Positions 1-7,981 are shown, numbered from the stretch's first letter. The stretch is DNA of 64,000 nt from Tunturiibacter gelidiferens (GCF_014201335.1 NZ_JACHEB010000002.1:531875-595874), one strand, 5' to 3'. Notes: generated by a model not told the origin, from the sequence alone. Numbers and translations are program-made.

Positions 1-140
1 CGTGGGGCGGTCACTTCGTGACGGGTATACTCCTTTGGGTGGCGCTCCCGTTGGTCGCGATGAGAATATTTACTGCCGACCAACGGGAGGCCCGTGGCGA
101 AGCCGGTATACGCGTCACGAAGTGACCGCTGCCCGCGCAG
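1..140. repeat. Dispersed palindromic intergenic element, copy A (most complete)
   Basis: This is a nested palindrome. The outer arms read GCGGTCACTTCGTGACG at about 7-23 and its reverse complement at about 113-129, each with GTATAC on its inner side. The inner arms are CCCGTTGGTCG (about 48-58) and CGACCAACGGG (about 78-88). Each outer arm is itself a small hairpin, GTCAC-TTC-GTGAC. Related copies lie at about 5818-5917 and 25551-25672. The left end may continue outside the window. No ORF in it looks real. It is probably a miniature mobile or REP-like element; its function is unknown. Confidence 0.75.
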
Positions 141-148
141 GGCGTTCT

Positions 149-628
149 TTAATCCTCTTCGTTCTCGTCTCCTTCGTCGTCATCAAGATCGAGGTCGGCT
201 TTGTGATCGTAGTTGTCAGCGATCTCGAGCGTGGCTCCGGGTTGTGCGAGGTCCAAGCCGTCGGGGGTCGATTCGACGTCACGGACGACTTTGGGCGCGT
301 AGGGTTTGGTATTGAGGCTGGTGGCGTTGTTAGAGGCCAGTTGAAGGCCGTAGAGCAGCGCCGTGGCGCGGCGGGTGTCGAGCTTTCCAGTAGCCAAGGC
401 GTTGACCACGACCGAGAGGGCAACTTGTACGGACTCGCGATCCTCAAGGGCGGTTAGCTCGATGTGCTGGCCGGGGACCAGGTAGCCGCGTGAGGCTTCG
501 GTGGTGCGATAAGCTGTGTGGCGCTGGTGGAGGCGCGAGTGGAAGTAGCACCAGATGCCGTCGGTGAGCGATGGTGCCTGGCATCGAGTTCCGTTTGTTT
601 TGATGTGGCGGCAGAGTGTGTATTGCAT
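149..628 (-). CDS. Hypothetical protein with Cys/His zinc-knuckle-like N-terminus and acidic tail
   Basis: The product is 159 aa if it starts at the ATG at 628, which has GGGAG seven bases upstream; an in-frame GTG at 640 sits on that Shine-Dalgarno and is less likely. The N-terminus carries Cys6, His8, Cys16, Cys27 and His30 (CRH...RC...WCYFH), a spacing that could bind one zinc. The middle is helical, and the last ~30 residues are almost all Asp/Glu. From memory, proteins with this RC-x-x-P...CYFH motif are common and multicopy in Acidobacteriaceae genomes, but no function is known to me. The upstream region holds a foldable element and a terminator, suggesting RNA-level control. The acidic tail would suit contact with a basic partner; this is inference. 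Confidence 0.7.
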   Translation of the reverse strand: MQYTLCRHIKTNGTRCQAPSLTDGIWCYFHSRLHQRHTAYRTTEASRGYLVPGQHIELTALEDRESVQVALSVVVNALATGKLDTRRATALLYGLQLASNNATSLNTKPYAPKVVRDVESTPDGLDLAQPGATLEIADNYDHKADLDLDDDEGDENEED

Positions 629-668
629 GCGTTCTCCCACGGGGGTACCCCCCCATATTGCCTGCGTG

Positions 669-764
669 TAAGTCCTATGGTTGCAGTGAGATAGCGACAG
701 TAATGGCCGCTAAATTCGTGCAACCAAAGGAGTTGCGTCCAAATTCTTGCCAGCAAAGGACTTA
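669..764 (-). ncRNA. Candidate structured leader element upstream of the Cys/His protein
   Basis: A perfect 8-bp outer stem pairs 669-676 (TAAGTCCT) with 757-764 (AGGACTTA). Inside it, 679-685 (GGTTGCA) can pair with 719-725 (TGCAACC), and 693-696 with 708-711. A competing hairpin pairs 720-724 with 732-736 (GCAAC/GTTGC) and excludes the 679-685/719-725 helix. The element sits about 40 bases ahead of the CDS on the same strand and just downstream of a terminator. Mutually exclusive helices resemble a switch or attenuator, but no known riboswitch consensus is recognised. Confidence 0.4.
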
Positions 765-781
765 GGTGACATTTGCCGTTT

Positions 782-811
782 AAAACGAAAAACCCCAGCC
801 TGTGCTGGGGG
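782..811 (-). terminator. Rho-independent terminator
   Basis: CCCCAGC (793-799) and GCTGGGG (804-810) form a 7-bp GC stem with a four-base loop. On the minus strand it is followed by TTTTTCGTTTT. A weaker TTCTTTT follows on the plus strand, so it may act both ways. On the minus strand it lies upstream of the structured element and the Cys/His gene, so it ends an unseen upstream transcript or acts as an attenuator. Confidence 0.75.
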
Positions 812-815
812 TTCT

Positions 816-1058
816 TTTGATCTCTACATCTAGTTTAGCTGATAGTGCGGAACTAATACGCCACGCGAATCTCCTTGATTGGCGCGGGTTTGAGGCACTT
901 GGGGGCTTGACAAGATTTTTTGATGAAGAAAGCGGCTTTGGAGCGGATCGAACGTTGGATCGTGGGTCTGCTTTTGTTTGTAACGGCGCGGGTTTAGGAT
1001 GTGTGCTCAATTCATCGCAGGGCGGGCCCGCTGTAGGCAGAGATCAAGGGAGGGGATC
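816..1058. other. Non-coding stretch upstream of the glucosidase
   Basis: No convincing gene is present. A 76-codon minus-strand frame running through here ends inside the terminator stem, has no ribosome-binding site and looks accidental. The text CTTGTCAAGCCCCC (minus strand, about 903-916) together with the terminator is, from memory, part of an intergenic block seen elsewhere in Acidobacteriaceae; this is unverified. The plus-strand promoter of the glucosidase gene should lie here, but no clear -35/-10 pair is visible. Confidence 0.4.
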
Positions 1059-3836
1059 ATGACCGAAGAGCAGAGCAGACTCGTCGAGGCCAAAACGAAA
1101 GCCGTCCCATGGAAGAAGTGGGGTCCTTACCTGAGTGAACGGCAGTGGGGGACGGTGCGCGAGGACTATAGCGCGGATGGAAATGCGTGGGATTACTTTA
1201 CGCATGATCAGGCGAGGTCTCGGGCGTATCGGTGGGGCGAGGATGGACTTGCGGGGGTGAGCGATGACCACCAGGTACTGTGTTTTGCGGTGGCGTTGTG
1301 GAACGGCAAAGATCCGATTTTGAAGGAGCGGCTGTTTGGGCTGACGAATAGCGAAGGCAATCATGGGGAGGATGTAAAGGAGTACTACTTCTATCTCGAC
1401 AGCACGCCGACGCACTCGTACATGAAGTATCTGTACAAGTATCCGCAGGCTGCTTACCCGTATGACGATCTGCTGAAGACGAACAGGGAGCGCGGCCGCG
1501 CGGGTGCCGAGTATGAGCTGTTGGATACGGGTGTGTTCAACGAGGATCGGTACTTCGATGTGTTTGTGGAGTATGCGAAGGCGGGTGCGGAGGATCTGGG
1601 GATCAAGATCAGTGTTACGAATCGCGGGCCGGAGGAGGCGATGTTGCATGTGCTGCCGACGGTCTGGTTTCGGAATACGTGGATGTGGTCGGATCATGGC
1701 GGGAAGCCGGAGTTGAGGGGGACGCAGGGGAAGGGATACGGTGCGATCTCGGCGCACCATACGGACCCGATCTTCAGGGAGTCGCTGCCGGATTACACGT
1801 TGTATTGCGAGGGGGACGCTCCGCTGCTGTTTACGGAGAATGAGAGCAACAACAAAAAACTGTTTGGGTCAGAGAACGGTTCACCTTATGTGAAGGATGC
1901 TTTTCATAATTACGTGATTCATGGAGAGAAGGGAGCGGTGAATTCGGCGATGGTAGGGACGAAGGCGGCTCCTTACTATGTGCTGAAGGTTGGCGCGGGC
2001 GAGACGAAGGTGGTGCGGCTGCGGTTGACGCGGACGAGCGCGGAGTTGGATGCGAAGCCGTTCAAGGACTTCGATGAGGTGTTTGCGACGCGGCTGAAAG
2101 AGGCGGATGCGTTCTACGAGTCGATTACGCCGGATAAAGTGAACGCGGATCCGGATCGCGCGCTGGTGATGCGGCAGGCGATAGCGGGGATGCTGTGGAG
2201 CAAACAGTATTTTTATTACGACTTGAATTTGTGGTTGAGAGAACACAAGGTGGGGCCGTGGTGTACGCCGGAGACGCGGGAGAAGGTGCGTAACGGCGAA
2301 TGGTTTCACATGTACAACGACGACATTATTTCGATGCCGGATAAGTGGGAGTATCCGTGGTATGCGGCGTGGGACCTGGCGTTTCATATGCTGGCGTTTC
2401 AGGCGGTGGACTCTGACTTTGCGAAGGCACAGTTGGAGCTGATTCTGCGGAATGATTATCAGCACCCGAATGGACAAATACCAGCGTATGAGTGGAACTT
2501 CAGCGATACGAATCCGCCGGTGCATGCGTATGCCACGATTCAGATTTACATGAGCGATAAAGAACGGAATGGGGGGAAGGGAGATCTGGAGTTTCTGTCG
2601 TATGCGTTCTCGAAGCTGCTGGTGAACTTTACGTGGTGGCTGAATCGGAAGGACCGGTCGGGGAATAATTTGTTTGAGGGTGGATTTCTTGGGCTGGACA
2701 ACATTGGGGTGTTCGACCGGAGTGCGCCGCTGCCGAATGGCGGTTATCTGGAGCAGGCGGATGGAACGGCTTGGATGGTGTTCTTTAGCCAGCAGATGCT
2801 GCGGATCGCGGTGGAGCTGGCGTTGCACTACCCGGTCTACGAGGAGTTCGTGGTGAAGTTCTTCGAGCACACGATGTGGATTGCGGGTGCGATGGATCGG
2901 ATGGGGAAACAGCAGGACACGATGTGGGATGACGAAGATGGATTCTTCTACGACGTGCTGCGGCTGCCGAATGGCGAGGCATTTCGGATGAAGGTGAGAT
3001 CGATGGTGGGGCTGCTGCCGTTGACGGCGGTGGCGATCTTCGAAGAAGACCTGATGGAGAAGCTGCCGACGTTCCGGAAGCATGCGCAGCAGTTTCTGGC
3101 GAGGCACCCTGAGCTGGCGGAGAATCTGCATATGCCGGGGACGCCTGGATTGGCGGGGCGGCGACTGCTGGCGACGGTGAATGAAAACAAGCTACGACGA
3201 ATTCTGACGAAGATGCTGGACGAGAACGAGTTCTTTGGGCCGTATGGGATTCGGGCGCTGTCGCGGTATCACGTGGATCATCCGTTCAAGTTCACCCTGA
3301 ACGGGCATGAGTCTCAGGTTTCGTATGTGCCGGGGGATTCGGATAGCGGGATGTTTGGAGGGAACTCGAACTGGCGAGGACCGGTGTGGATGCCGGTGAA
3401 CTTCTTGTTGTATGTGTCGCTGATGCGGCTGGGAGCGTACTACGGCGATACGTTCAAGATCGAGTGCCCGACGGGATCGGGGAAGGAGATGAATCTGTTC
3501 GAGGTTGCGCAGGTGCTGGGAGAGCGGCTGATCAGCACGTTTACTAAGGACAGTGCGGGGCAACGGCCGGTGTTTGGGAACGAGGAGAAGTTTCAGACGG
3601 ATCCGCTTTGGCGTGACAATGTTCTTTTCTATGAGTACTTCCACGGCGATACCGGCGCGGGGGTTGGAGCTAGCCACCAGACGGGTTGGACGGGATGCAT
3701 TGCGCGGATTATTCAGGCGAACGGGGCATTTGAGGGGAAGGATCTTGCAGACAAAAACATCGAGGAGAGGGCGATCAAGCTGGGGCTGGGCGAGAAGGAT
3801 GTAGCAGCGGTGGTGGTTGCGACGGCCACGAAGTAG
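1059..3836 (+). CDS. GH63-like glucosidase (MGH1-type glycoside hydrolase)
   Basis: The protein is about 925 aa. The start at ATG 1059 follows AAGGGAGGGG at 1047-1056; an upstream in-frame start at 999 is rejected. It matches the bacterial 'glucosidase' family related to mannosyl-oligosaccharide glucosidases (GH63, (alpha/alpha)6 barrel). The recognised N-terminus has WGPYLSERQWGTVREDYS, followed by a GVSDDHQVLCFA stretch. The C-terminal barrel includes WYAAWDLAFHMLAFQ and a Trp/Gly-rich NWRGPVWMP segment. There is no signal peptide, so action is probably cytoplasmic on imported or stored alpha-glucosides such as glucosylglycerate or trehalose-like compounds; the exact substrate cannot be read. 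It is a single-gene unit with a hairpin downstream. Confidence 0.88.
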   Translation: MTEEQSRLVEAKTKAVPWKKWGPYLSERQWGTVREDYSADGNAWDYFTHDQARSRAYRWGEDGLAGVSDDHQVLCFAVALWNGKDPILKERLFGLTNSEGNHGEDVKEYYFYLDSTPTHSYMKYLYKYPQAAYPYDDLLKTNRERGRAGAEYELLDTGVFNEDRYFDVFVEYAKAGAEDLGIKISVTNRGPEEAMLHVLPTVWFRNTWMWSDHGGKPELRGTQGKGYGAISAHHTDPIFRESLPDYTLYCEGDAPLLFTENESNNKKLFGSENGSPYVKDAFHNYVIHGEKGAVNSAMVGTKAAPYYVLKVGAGETKVVRLRLTRTSAELDAKPFKDFDEVFATRLKEADAFYESITPDKVNADPDRALVMRQAIAGMLWSKQYFYYDLNLWLREHKVGPWCTPETREKVRNGEWFHMYNDDIISMPDKWEYPWYAAWDLAFHMLAFQAVDSDFAKAQLELILRNDYQHPNGQIPAYEWNFSDTNPPVHAYATIQIYMSDKERNGGKGDLEFLSYAFSKLLVNFTWWLNRKDRSGNNLFEGGFLGLDNIGVFDRSAPLPNGGYLEQADGTAWMVFFSQQMLRIAVELALHYPVYEEFVVKFFEHTMWIAGAMDRMGKQQDTMWDDEDGFFYDVLRLPNGEAFRMKVRSMVGLLPLTAVAIFEEDLMEKLPTFRKHAQQFLARHPELAENLHMPGTPGLAGRRLLATVNENKLRRILTKMLDENEFFGPYGIRALSRYHVDHPFKFTLNGHESQVSYVPGDSDSGMFGGNSNWRGPVWMPVNFLLYVSLMRLGAYYGDTFKIECPTGSGKEMNLFEVAQVLGERLISTFTKDSAGQRPVFGNEEKFQTDPLWRDNVLFYEYFHGDTGAGVGASHQTGWTGCIARIIQANGAFEGKDLADKNIEERAIKLGLGEKDVAAVVVATATK

Positions 3837-3843
3837 GGCGGTT

Positions 3844-3872
3844 TCCGGGAACTTTTGAGTTCCGGTTTGTTT
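3844..3872 (+). terminator. Probable terminator after the glucosidase gene
   Basis: CCGGGAACT and AGTTCCGG form an 8-bp stem with a one-base bulge and a TTTG loop, followed by TTTGTTTCTT. The position, just after the stop at 3836, fits intrinsic termination, although the T-run is interrupted. Confidence 0.5.
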
Positions 3873-3997
3873 CTTCAGCGGGGGTTGGGGCTGTTGGGAT
3901 GCTTGCTGCGTTGAAAAAATCCGTGGGAATTCGTTCGTGCGGCGTAGGCAGAGCTGAGGGCGCTTCGATATAAGGACTTTATGGTCGAGGTGGAGAG

Positions 3998-4573
3998 ATG
4001 ACGATGCGGCATCGGAGTTTCGTTGCGGTTTCGTTTGTCTTTGGGGTTCTGCTGATTGGGTGCAGACGGGTTGCGCCGATGAGGATGGATTCGTCGGTTC
4101 CGGTGGCGGTTGCGATTTCGCCGGATGATGGGCGTGGGCAGAGGTTTACGGCGACGTTTCAGGACCCGAAGGGCGGGTCGCACATAGGCGAGGTTACCTT
4201 GTCGGTGATGTCTGGTGGGCTGCGGCCGGGTGAGCGGAAGAAGTGGTCCGCGAACGAGTGTTTGATTCGGTACGACGTGCTGGCACAGGAGATTTCGTTG
4301 GTGCCGAATGTGGGCGGTATGTATGGGACGCATGCGGCGAAGGCGGGCAGTTCTGCGACCTTGGAGAACTCGCAGTGCACGGTAGTGGCGGCGCAGGCTT
4401 CGTCTCAGGTTTCGGGGAAGACTTTGACGGTGAAGCTCACGGTGGAGTTTGCGCCGGAGTTTGCCGGGGAGAAGCGAGTGTATCTATCGAGCGGGGATGT
4501 GGATGGGGTTTGGAGTGCCAACTATCAGCAGGCGTTCGGTAGTTTGACGGTGGCTGATTTGAAGATGCCCTAG
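3998..4573 (+). CDS. Lipoprotein with acidobacterial Ig-like domain
   Basis: The product is 191 aa, with a short signal peptide ending in a lipobox-like LIGC, so Cys at about 22 should be lipidated. The rest reads as one beta-sandwich module with the order PDDGRGQRFTATFQDP, a conserved Cys in NECLIRYD, then SSATLENSQCTV. From memory, this pattern (SPxxGxGxxxxFTxTxxDP ... C ... N-C) recurs in many secreted acidobacterial proteins, usually in tandem arrays; here it stands alone. The two Cys could form a disulfide. GAGGTGGAGAG supports the start. It is probably cell-surface or periplasmic, with no enzymatic motif. Confidence 0.72.
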   Translation: MTMRHRSFVAVSFVFGVLLIGCRRVAPMRMDSSVPVAVAISPDDGRGQRFTATFQDPKGGSHIGEVTLSVMSGGLRPGERKKWSANECLIRYDVLAQEISLVPNVGGMYGTHAAKAGSSATLENSQCTVVAAQASSQVSGKTLTVKLTVEFAPEFAGEKRVYLSSGDVDGVWSANYQQAFGSLTVADLKMP

Positions 4574-4635
4574 AGCCTGTCTAAAGGCTGATCTAAAACA
4601 GCAACGACAACTGCCAATACGGGGGTCTCTCCACT

Positions 4636-4690
4636 GCGCGACGGACGGTGGGACTGTCCGCCGCTCCGGTCGAGATGACGATTTTTTGAG
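4636..4690. repeat. Dispersed hairpin repeat, family 2, copy a
   Basis: The stem CGGAC (4642-4646) / GTCCG (4656-4660) encloses a nine-base loop GGTGGGACT, followed by the tail CGCTCCGGTCGAGATGACGA. A second copy at about 9836-9905 has almost the same loop and tail but a different, fully paired stem. The conserved loop with a changed stem suggests selection for structure, or spread of a structured element. Confidence 0.6.
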
Positions 4691-4813
4691 GTTTGGATTA
4701 GATCGAGAAAACTGCAAGAGCAATTGCAAGAGGCGGCAGCTGAGAAGAGTTCTGCCTTCCCATTGATCGGATGGGTTGGAGAGTACAACGCAGATCCCCT
4801 TCGGGGATGACAA

Positions 4814-4903
4814 CAAAAGAACAGACAACAACAAAAGAACGGACAACGGCAAAAGAACGGACAACGGCAAAAGAGCAGACAACGGCAAAAGAGCAGACAA
4901 CTG
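4814..4903. repeat. 18-bp tandem repeat, five copies
   Basis: Units of the form CAAAAGAACGGACAACGG repeat at 4814, 4832, 4850, 4868 and 4886, with a few substitutions. A perfect 6-bp hairpin with a TTC loop (4794-4808) directly precedes them. This is probably a slippage-expanded array; the copy number is likely to vary between strains. Similar CAAAAG-rich text recurs near 9105-9170. Confidence 0.8.
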
Positions 4904-4926
4904 AAAAAGCTCAATACTGCGGTGTC

Positions 4927-5754
4927 TTAGTTCATCCAGCGCTTGTCGTTTGGGTTCTTGCGGAGTTCGTCGGGGTCGACGTAGCGGCCGTCTTTATCGA
5001 AGTGGACTTCGCGATTCTGCTTGCGCATGTAGACCTCGAACTTGCGGGCGGCGCGGCGGCGCTTCCATCGGTAGTAGCGATTGCGGACGCCGAAGTATTG
5101 CTCGGACAGGCCGAAGGCGAGGCCGCGGCGTGGAGCGAATTTGACGAAGAGCGCGCCGCAGAGAGCGCCGGAGAGCTGGATGAGGGCGTTGAAGGTGTCG
5201 GCTTGCTTGAGCAGGAGGGCGACCGCGATGAGGATGTAGATCGCGACCATGTACTTGGCCTTGATGCGGAGGACGAACCAGAGGAGGAATTCCTGGTCGC
5301 CGAAGATCATGGCGATGGCGACCATGAGGCCGAAGATGCCGGACCAGGCTCCGGCAGCGCCTACGTCGGGACGCAGGCCGAGGATGTGGGTAAAGGAGAT
5401 GGCGGAGGCCAGGATCGCGCCGCCGATTACTGAGGTGAGGTAGAGCTCGGCTAACCAGCGGCCGCCGAACGAGGGTTCGAGGAGGGAGCCGGTGAACCAG
5501 AGGGTGAGCATGCCGAAGAGGATGCCGAGGATGCCCTGTTCGACGAAAGAGTAGGTGAGGAGCTGCCAGATTTCACCGTGGGCGACAGCCAGGGGTTCGA
5601 GGATGAGGTGGCTGTGAAGGACCGCTTCGAGTTGCGGGGCGAGCCAGCGGAGGATCAGCAGGCCGAAGAAGGCTCCGACGTTTAGAAGGATGAGTTTGCG
5701 GGTGGTGCCTTCGAAGGCTGGGAGCGCAAGCGAGATGGGACCGGATCGGGGCAT
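4927..5754 (-). CDS. Rhomboid-family membrane protein with altered catalytic residues
   Basis: The product is 275 aa with about six hydrophobic segments between residues 20 and 205 and a basic, charged C-terminal tail. The architecture is that of GlpG-type rhomboid proteases: a WQLLTYSF loop at 63-70, then GAWSGIFG at 135-142, where Ser138 sits at the position of the catalytic serine. The second catalytic residue, normally His in an H-x-G-G helix, appears as Gln193 (QLSGALCG). The His/Asn pair expected near residues 71-81 is also missing. It may therefore be an inactive rhomboid that binds membrane clients rather than cleaving them. It is convergent with the lipoprotein gene. Confidence 0.8.
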   Translation of the reverse strand: MPRSGPISLALPAFEGTTRKLILLNVGAFFGLLILRWLAPQLEAVLHSHLILEPLAVAHGEIWQLLTYSFVEQGILGILFGMLTLWFTGSLLEPSFGGRWLAELYLTSVIGGAILASAISFTHILGLRPDVGAAGAWSGIFGLMVAIAMIFGDQEFLLWFVLRIKAKYMVAIYILIAVALLLKQADTFNALIQLSGALCGALFVKFAPRRGLAFGLSEQYFGVRNRYYRWKRRRAARKFEVYMRKQNREVHFDKDGRYVDPDELRKNPNDKRWMN

Positions 5755-5817
5755 GCTTTTCTTATTTGATCATAGGCGTTGGAGATGAAAAGACATACCG
5801 AGAGGCTTGTTTAAATA

Positions 5818-5917
5818 CCGTGTCCTGCCGGACGGGCCCGCTGCGCGCGGGGCGGCCACTTCGTGGCGTGTGTACCCCTTCGGATGGCGCTCCCGTTGGT
5901 CGCGATGAGAATTTTTA
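5818..5917. repeat. Dispersed palindromic element, copy B (half element)
   Basis: TGTCCTGCCGGACGGGCCC begins the copy, followed by GGCCACTTCGTGGCGTG, then GGCGCTCCCGTTGGTCGCG and ATGAGAATTTTTA. It matches the left half of copy A and ends at 5915-5917, exactly the stop codon of the DUF1905 gene. The stem GCCAC-TTC-GTGGC replaces GTCAC-TTC-GTGAC of copy A with paired substitutions. Confidence 0.75.
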
Positions 5918-6181
5918 GAGGCGGTCTTCCAGCAATACCTTTACTTTGTCGCCTGTCTGCTTGCCAATTGTCTTGCGGATGTCGGCTTTTACGGGCAGTT
6001 TGTGGGTGCCGTCACCGAGCGCCATGAAAGAGCTGCGGAAGGGGTGGCCGTCGATCTTTCCGGTGACTTTGACCAGATCGCGCGTGCCGAAGAATTTGAC
6101 TGAGTCGGGCCAGACCACGTAGGTCCAGCCATCTTTTGCAGGGCTCTTTTGCAGAGTGGCGGTGAAAGTTTTGTTCAACAT
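5915..6181 (-). CDS. DUF1905 domain protein
   Basis: The product is 88 aa and matches the DUF1905 family along its whole length: a beta-barrel-like small protein with the pattern FTATLQKSP...WTYVVWP, then [21 protein letters not shown] and a C-terminal [15 protein letters not shown] eight bases upstream of ATG 6181 supports the start. The biochemical role is unknown; relatives occur alone or fused to YdeI-like domains. Its stop codon lies at the edge of a dispersed repeat, so the repeat may have inserted right behind the gene or trimmed its end. Confidence 0.85.
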   Translation of the reverse strand: MLNKTFTATLQKSPAKDGWTYVVWPDSVKFFGTRDLVKVTGKIDGHPFRSSFMALGDGTHKLPVKADIRKTIGKQTGDKVKVLLEDRL

Positions 6182-6266
6182 CGGGTGTGACCTCCTGTCG
6201 GCCAGCCAGGAACTCAGTTTTGCCTTGAAGAAATACTAGTCCTGAAATGGGTGGTAGAAGAACCCG

Positions 6267-7826
6267 TTATTGGTTCGCTGGGCGTGTCGTTGGCGGACGC
6301 TGGCCGCGTTCGGGGGTCGGGAGGACCGCGATGCTGCGGTGGCCAGCGGGATCGACGGAGCGGACGGCGAAGACTACGTTGTCTTTGGAGACGGCAAGCT
6401 TGAGGGTGAGGGCGGCGCCTGCGCTGGCGGAGTCGGTCCAGGTGGGCTGGTCGGTTTCGCGCCAGACGACCTCGTACGTCGTGCTGGTGGGGGCGCCGAC
6501 TGGGGCTTGCCAGGTGAGTTCGGTGTTATTGTCGAGGGCCGTGGTGAGGATGTGGACATTCTGCGGCTGGCCGGGAGCGGAGGCTAGAGTGGCGAGGGTG
6601 GCGGCATTCAGGCGAGCTACGTTGGCGACGTAGTTGAAGTCGACGTATTGGAGGAGATCGCCGAACTGGGTGCCGTTTTCGACGCGGACATTCTGGTGCT
6701 GGTGGTCGAAGTTCTCGGCCCACTCGGTGAAGCGGACGGCTGCGAAGCCCTCCTGATTGAAGGAGCTGTGGTCGCCGCCACGGAGGAAGCGGTCGCGACG
6801 GAAGATGAGGACGGGATGGAAGGCAGGGATCATTCGCATGAGGTTGTTGTGCACGCGGCTGCCCGGGGGGATGGGCGAGTGTTGCGAGGTGGGGTGGAAG
6901 TAGGTGGCGCCGACGTCGACGATGGCGCGGGCGAGCTCGCGGGAGGGGGAGTCGCCTTCGGCGCCGAGGGTTTGGATGGCGCGGAGCTGGTTGGGAGTGG
7001 TGTTGGCGGGGATGCCTTCGGAGAAGACGCGGACGGTGGTCTTGTCCTGAATGTTGGGGGGTGTGGTGTTGCCGGGGGTGGTGTCGCCGCCGACGATATC
7101 GTTGTTGAGGACGGCTTCGAGCTGCCAGTTTTCTTCGTGGGCGAGTTTGGCGAGGTGGGCGCTGCCGTTGAGGCCTTGTTCTTCTCCGGCGACCGCTACG
7201 AAGACAATCGCGCTGGGGAATTTGAGTTTGCTGAGGACGCGGGCGGATTCGAGGGAGACGGCGACTCCGCTGGCGTCGTCGTTGGCGCCGGGGGCGGGGT
7301 CGTGGGTGTTGGCGTTGGTGGAGTTGCGGGAGTCGTAGTGGCCGGTGACGAGGACCATGCGGGGGGCCTGGGCGGGGTCGGTGCCGCGGAGGACGGCGTA
7401 AACGTTGCTGATTTTGGTGGGCTTGGTGATGCGGGCGTTGGGTGCGGTGCTGGCTGGCTCGGTGAAGGTGTCGCGCTTTACTTCGAGGCAGTTGTTGCAG
7501 GCGGAGGAGATGGATTCGAATTCGGACTCGATCCAATCGGCGGCGGCGTTGACGCCAGTGTTGGGGGCGAGGTCGGTGTCCATGCTGGAGAGGGTGCTGC
7601 GGTTGTTGAAGGAGACGAGTTTGGTGATGGTGGCTTTGATGTGGTCGGGGGAGACCTGCGCGAGGGCGGCTGCGATGGCGGGGTCGACTGGGGCGGCGGT
7701 GATGGGGCGGCCAGTGGGGAGGGGTTGTTGGGCCTGTTGGGCGTAGAGAATGGTGCAGGAGAGGATGGCGGTAGTTGCGAGGATGGTGAGGGCCGGGCGT
7801 GCGGGGCGGTTGGGTGCAGCGATCAC
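6267..7826 (-). CDS. Secreted M28-family zinc peptidase with C-terminal FN3-like domain
   Basis: The product is about 519 aa from GTG 7826, which has AGGAGA six bases upstream; an in-frame TTG at 7844 overlaps that Shine-Dalgarno and is rejected. A signal peptide (TILATTAILSCTILYAQ) is followed by the catalytic domain. Zinc-site motifs of M28 aminopeptidases are present: TGHYDS (His ~163), GANDDASG (Asp ~183), AGEEQGL (Glu 215/216), NNDIVG (Asp ~243) and a late GDHSSF His. Residues ~390-500 resemble a fibronectin type III domain (LTWQAP...VVWRETD). It is probably a periplasmic or secreted exopeptidase that degrades peptides for nutrition. Confidence 0.88.
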   Translation of the reverse strand: MIAAPNRPARPALTILATTAILSCTILYAQQAQQPLPTGRPITAAPVDPAIAAALAQVSPDHIKATITKLVSFNNRSTLSSMDTDLAPNTGVNAAADWIESEFESISSACNNCLEVKRDTFTEPASTAPNARITKPTKISNVYAVLRGTDPAQAPRMVLVTGHYDSRNSTNANTHDPAPGANDDASGVAVSLESARVLSKLKFPSAIVFVAVAGEEQGLNGSAHLAKLAHEENWQLEAVLNNDIVGGDTTPGNTTPPNIQDKTTVRVFSEGIPANTTPNQLRAIQTLGAEGDSPSRELARAIVDVGATYFHPTSQHSPIPPGSRVHNNLMRMIPAFHPVLIFRRDRFLRGGDHSSFNQEGFAAVRFTEWAENFDHQHQNVRVENGTQFGDLLQYVDFNYVANVARLNAATLATLASAPGQPQNVHILTTALDNNTELTWQAPVGAPTSTTYEVVWRETDQPTWTDSASAGAALTLKLAVSKDNVVFAVRSVDPAGHRSIAVLPTPERGQRPPTTRPANQ

Positions 7827-7930
7827 GAAATTTCTCCTGTGCAAAACCGAAGTGGCAAGTGAATCGTATGCTTGACGAATGGGCGGGAGGGCCGCTAAAT
7901 AAATAACGAGGGCGTCCGCCGGGATGTTCC

Positions 7931-7936
7931 TATAAT
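7931..7936 (+). promoter_or_regulatory. -10 element for the LysW-like gene
   Basis: There is a perfect TATAAT 45 bases ahead of the ATG at 7982; no good -35 is visible 16-18 bases upstream. The leader then carries CTGGAGG, a strong ribosome-binding site eight bases before the start. Confidence 0.4.
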
Positions 7937-7981
7937 CCTATTAGACGGGCGAGTGGGCCCAAAGACCCTGGAGGCAAGATC

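Larger units (their letters stand above)
4574..4926. other. Repeat-filled convergent intergenic region
   Basis: No gene is supported. It holds a short 5-bp hairpin at 4574-4589 just after the lipoprotein stop, a copy of a hairpin repeat family (4636-4690), a perfect ATCCCC-TTC-GGGGAT hairpin (4794-4808) and a five-copy 18-bp tandem array (4814-4903). The Leu- and Cys-rich minus-strand frames here are only translations of the tandem array. Confidence 0.7.

Noticed and set aside
780..1010. 76-codon minus-strand frame ending in the terminator
   Set aside because: It has no ribosome-binding site, ends inside a terminator hairpin, and its composition is not gene-like.
1044..3131. Long arginine-rich antisense frames in the glucosidase gene
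   Set aside because: They are mirror frames produced by GC-rich codon use; the plus-strand protein has clear family similarity.
4484..4914. Leu- and Cys-rich minus-strand frames
   Set aside because: They are translations of the 18-bp tandem array and overlap the lipoprotein gene's end; no start signal.
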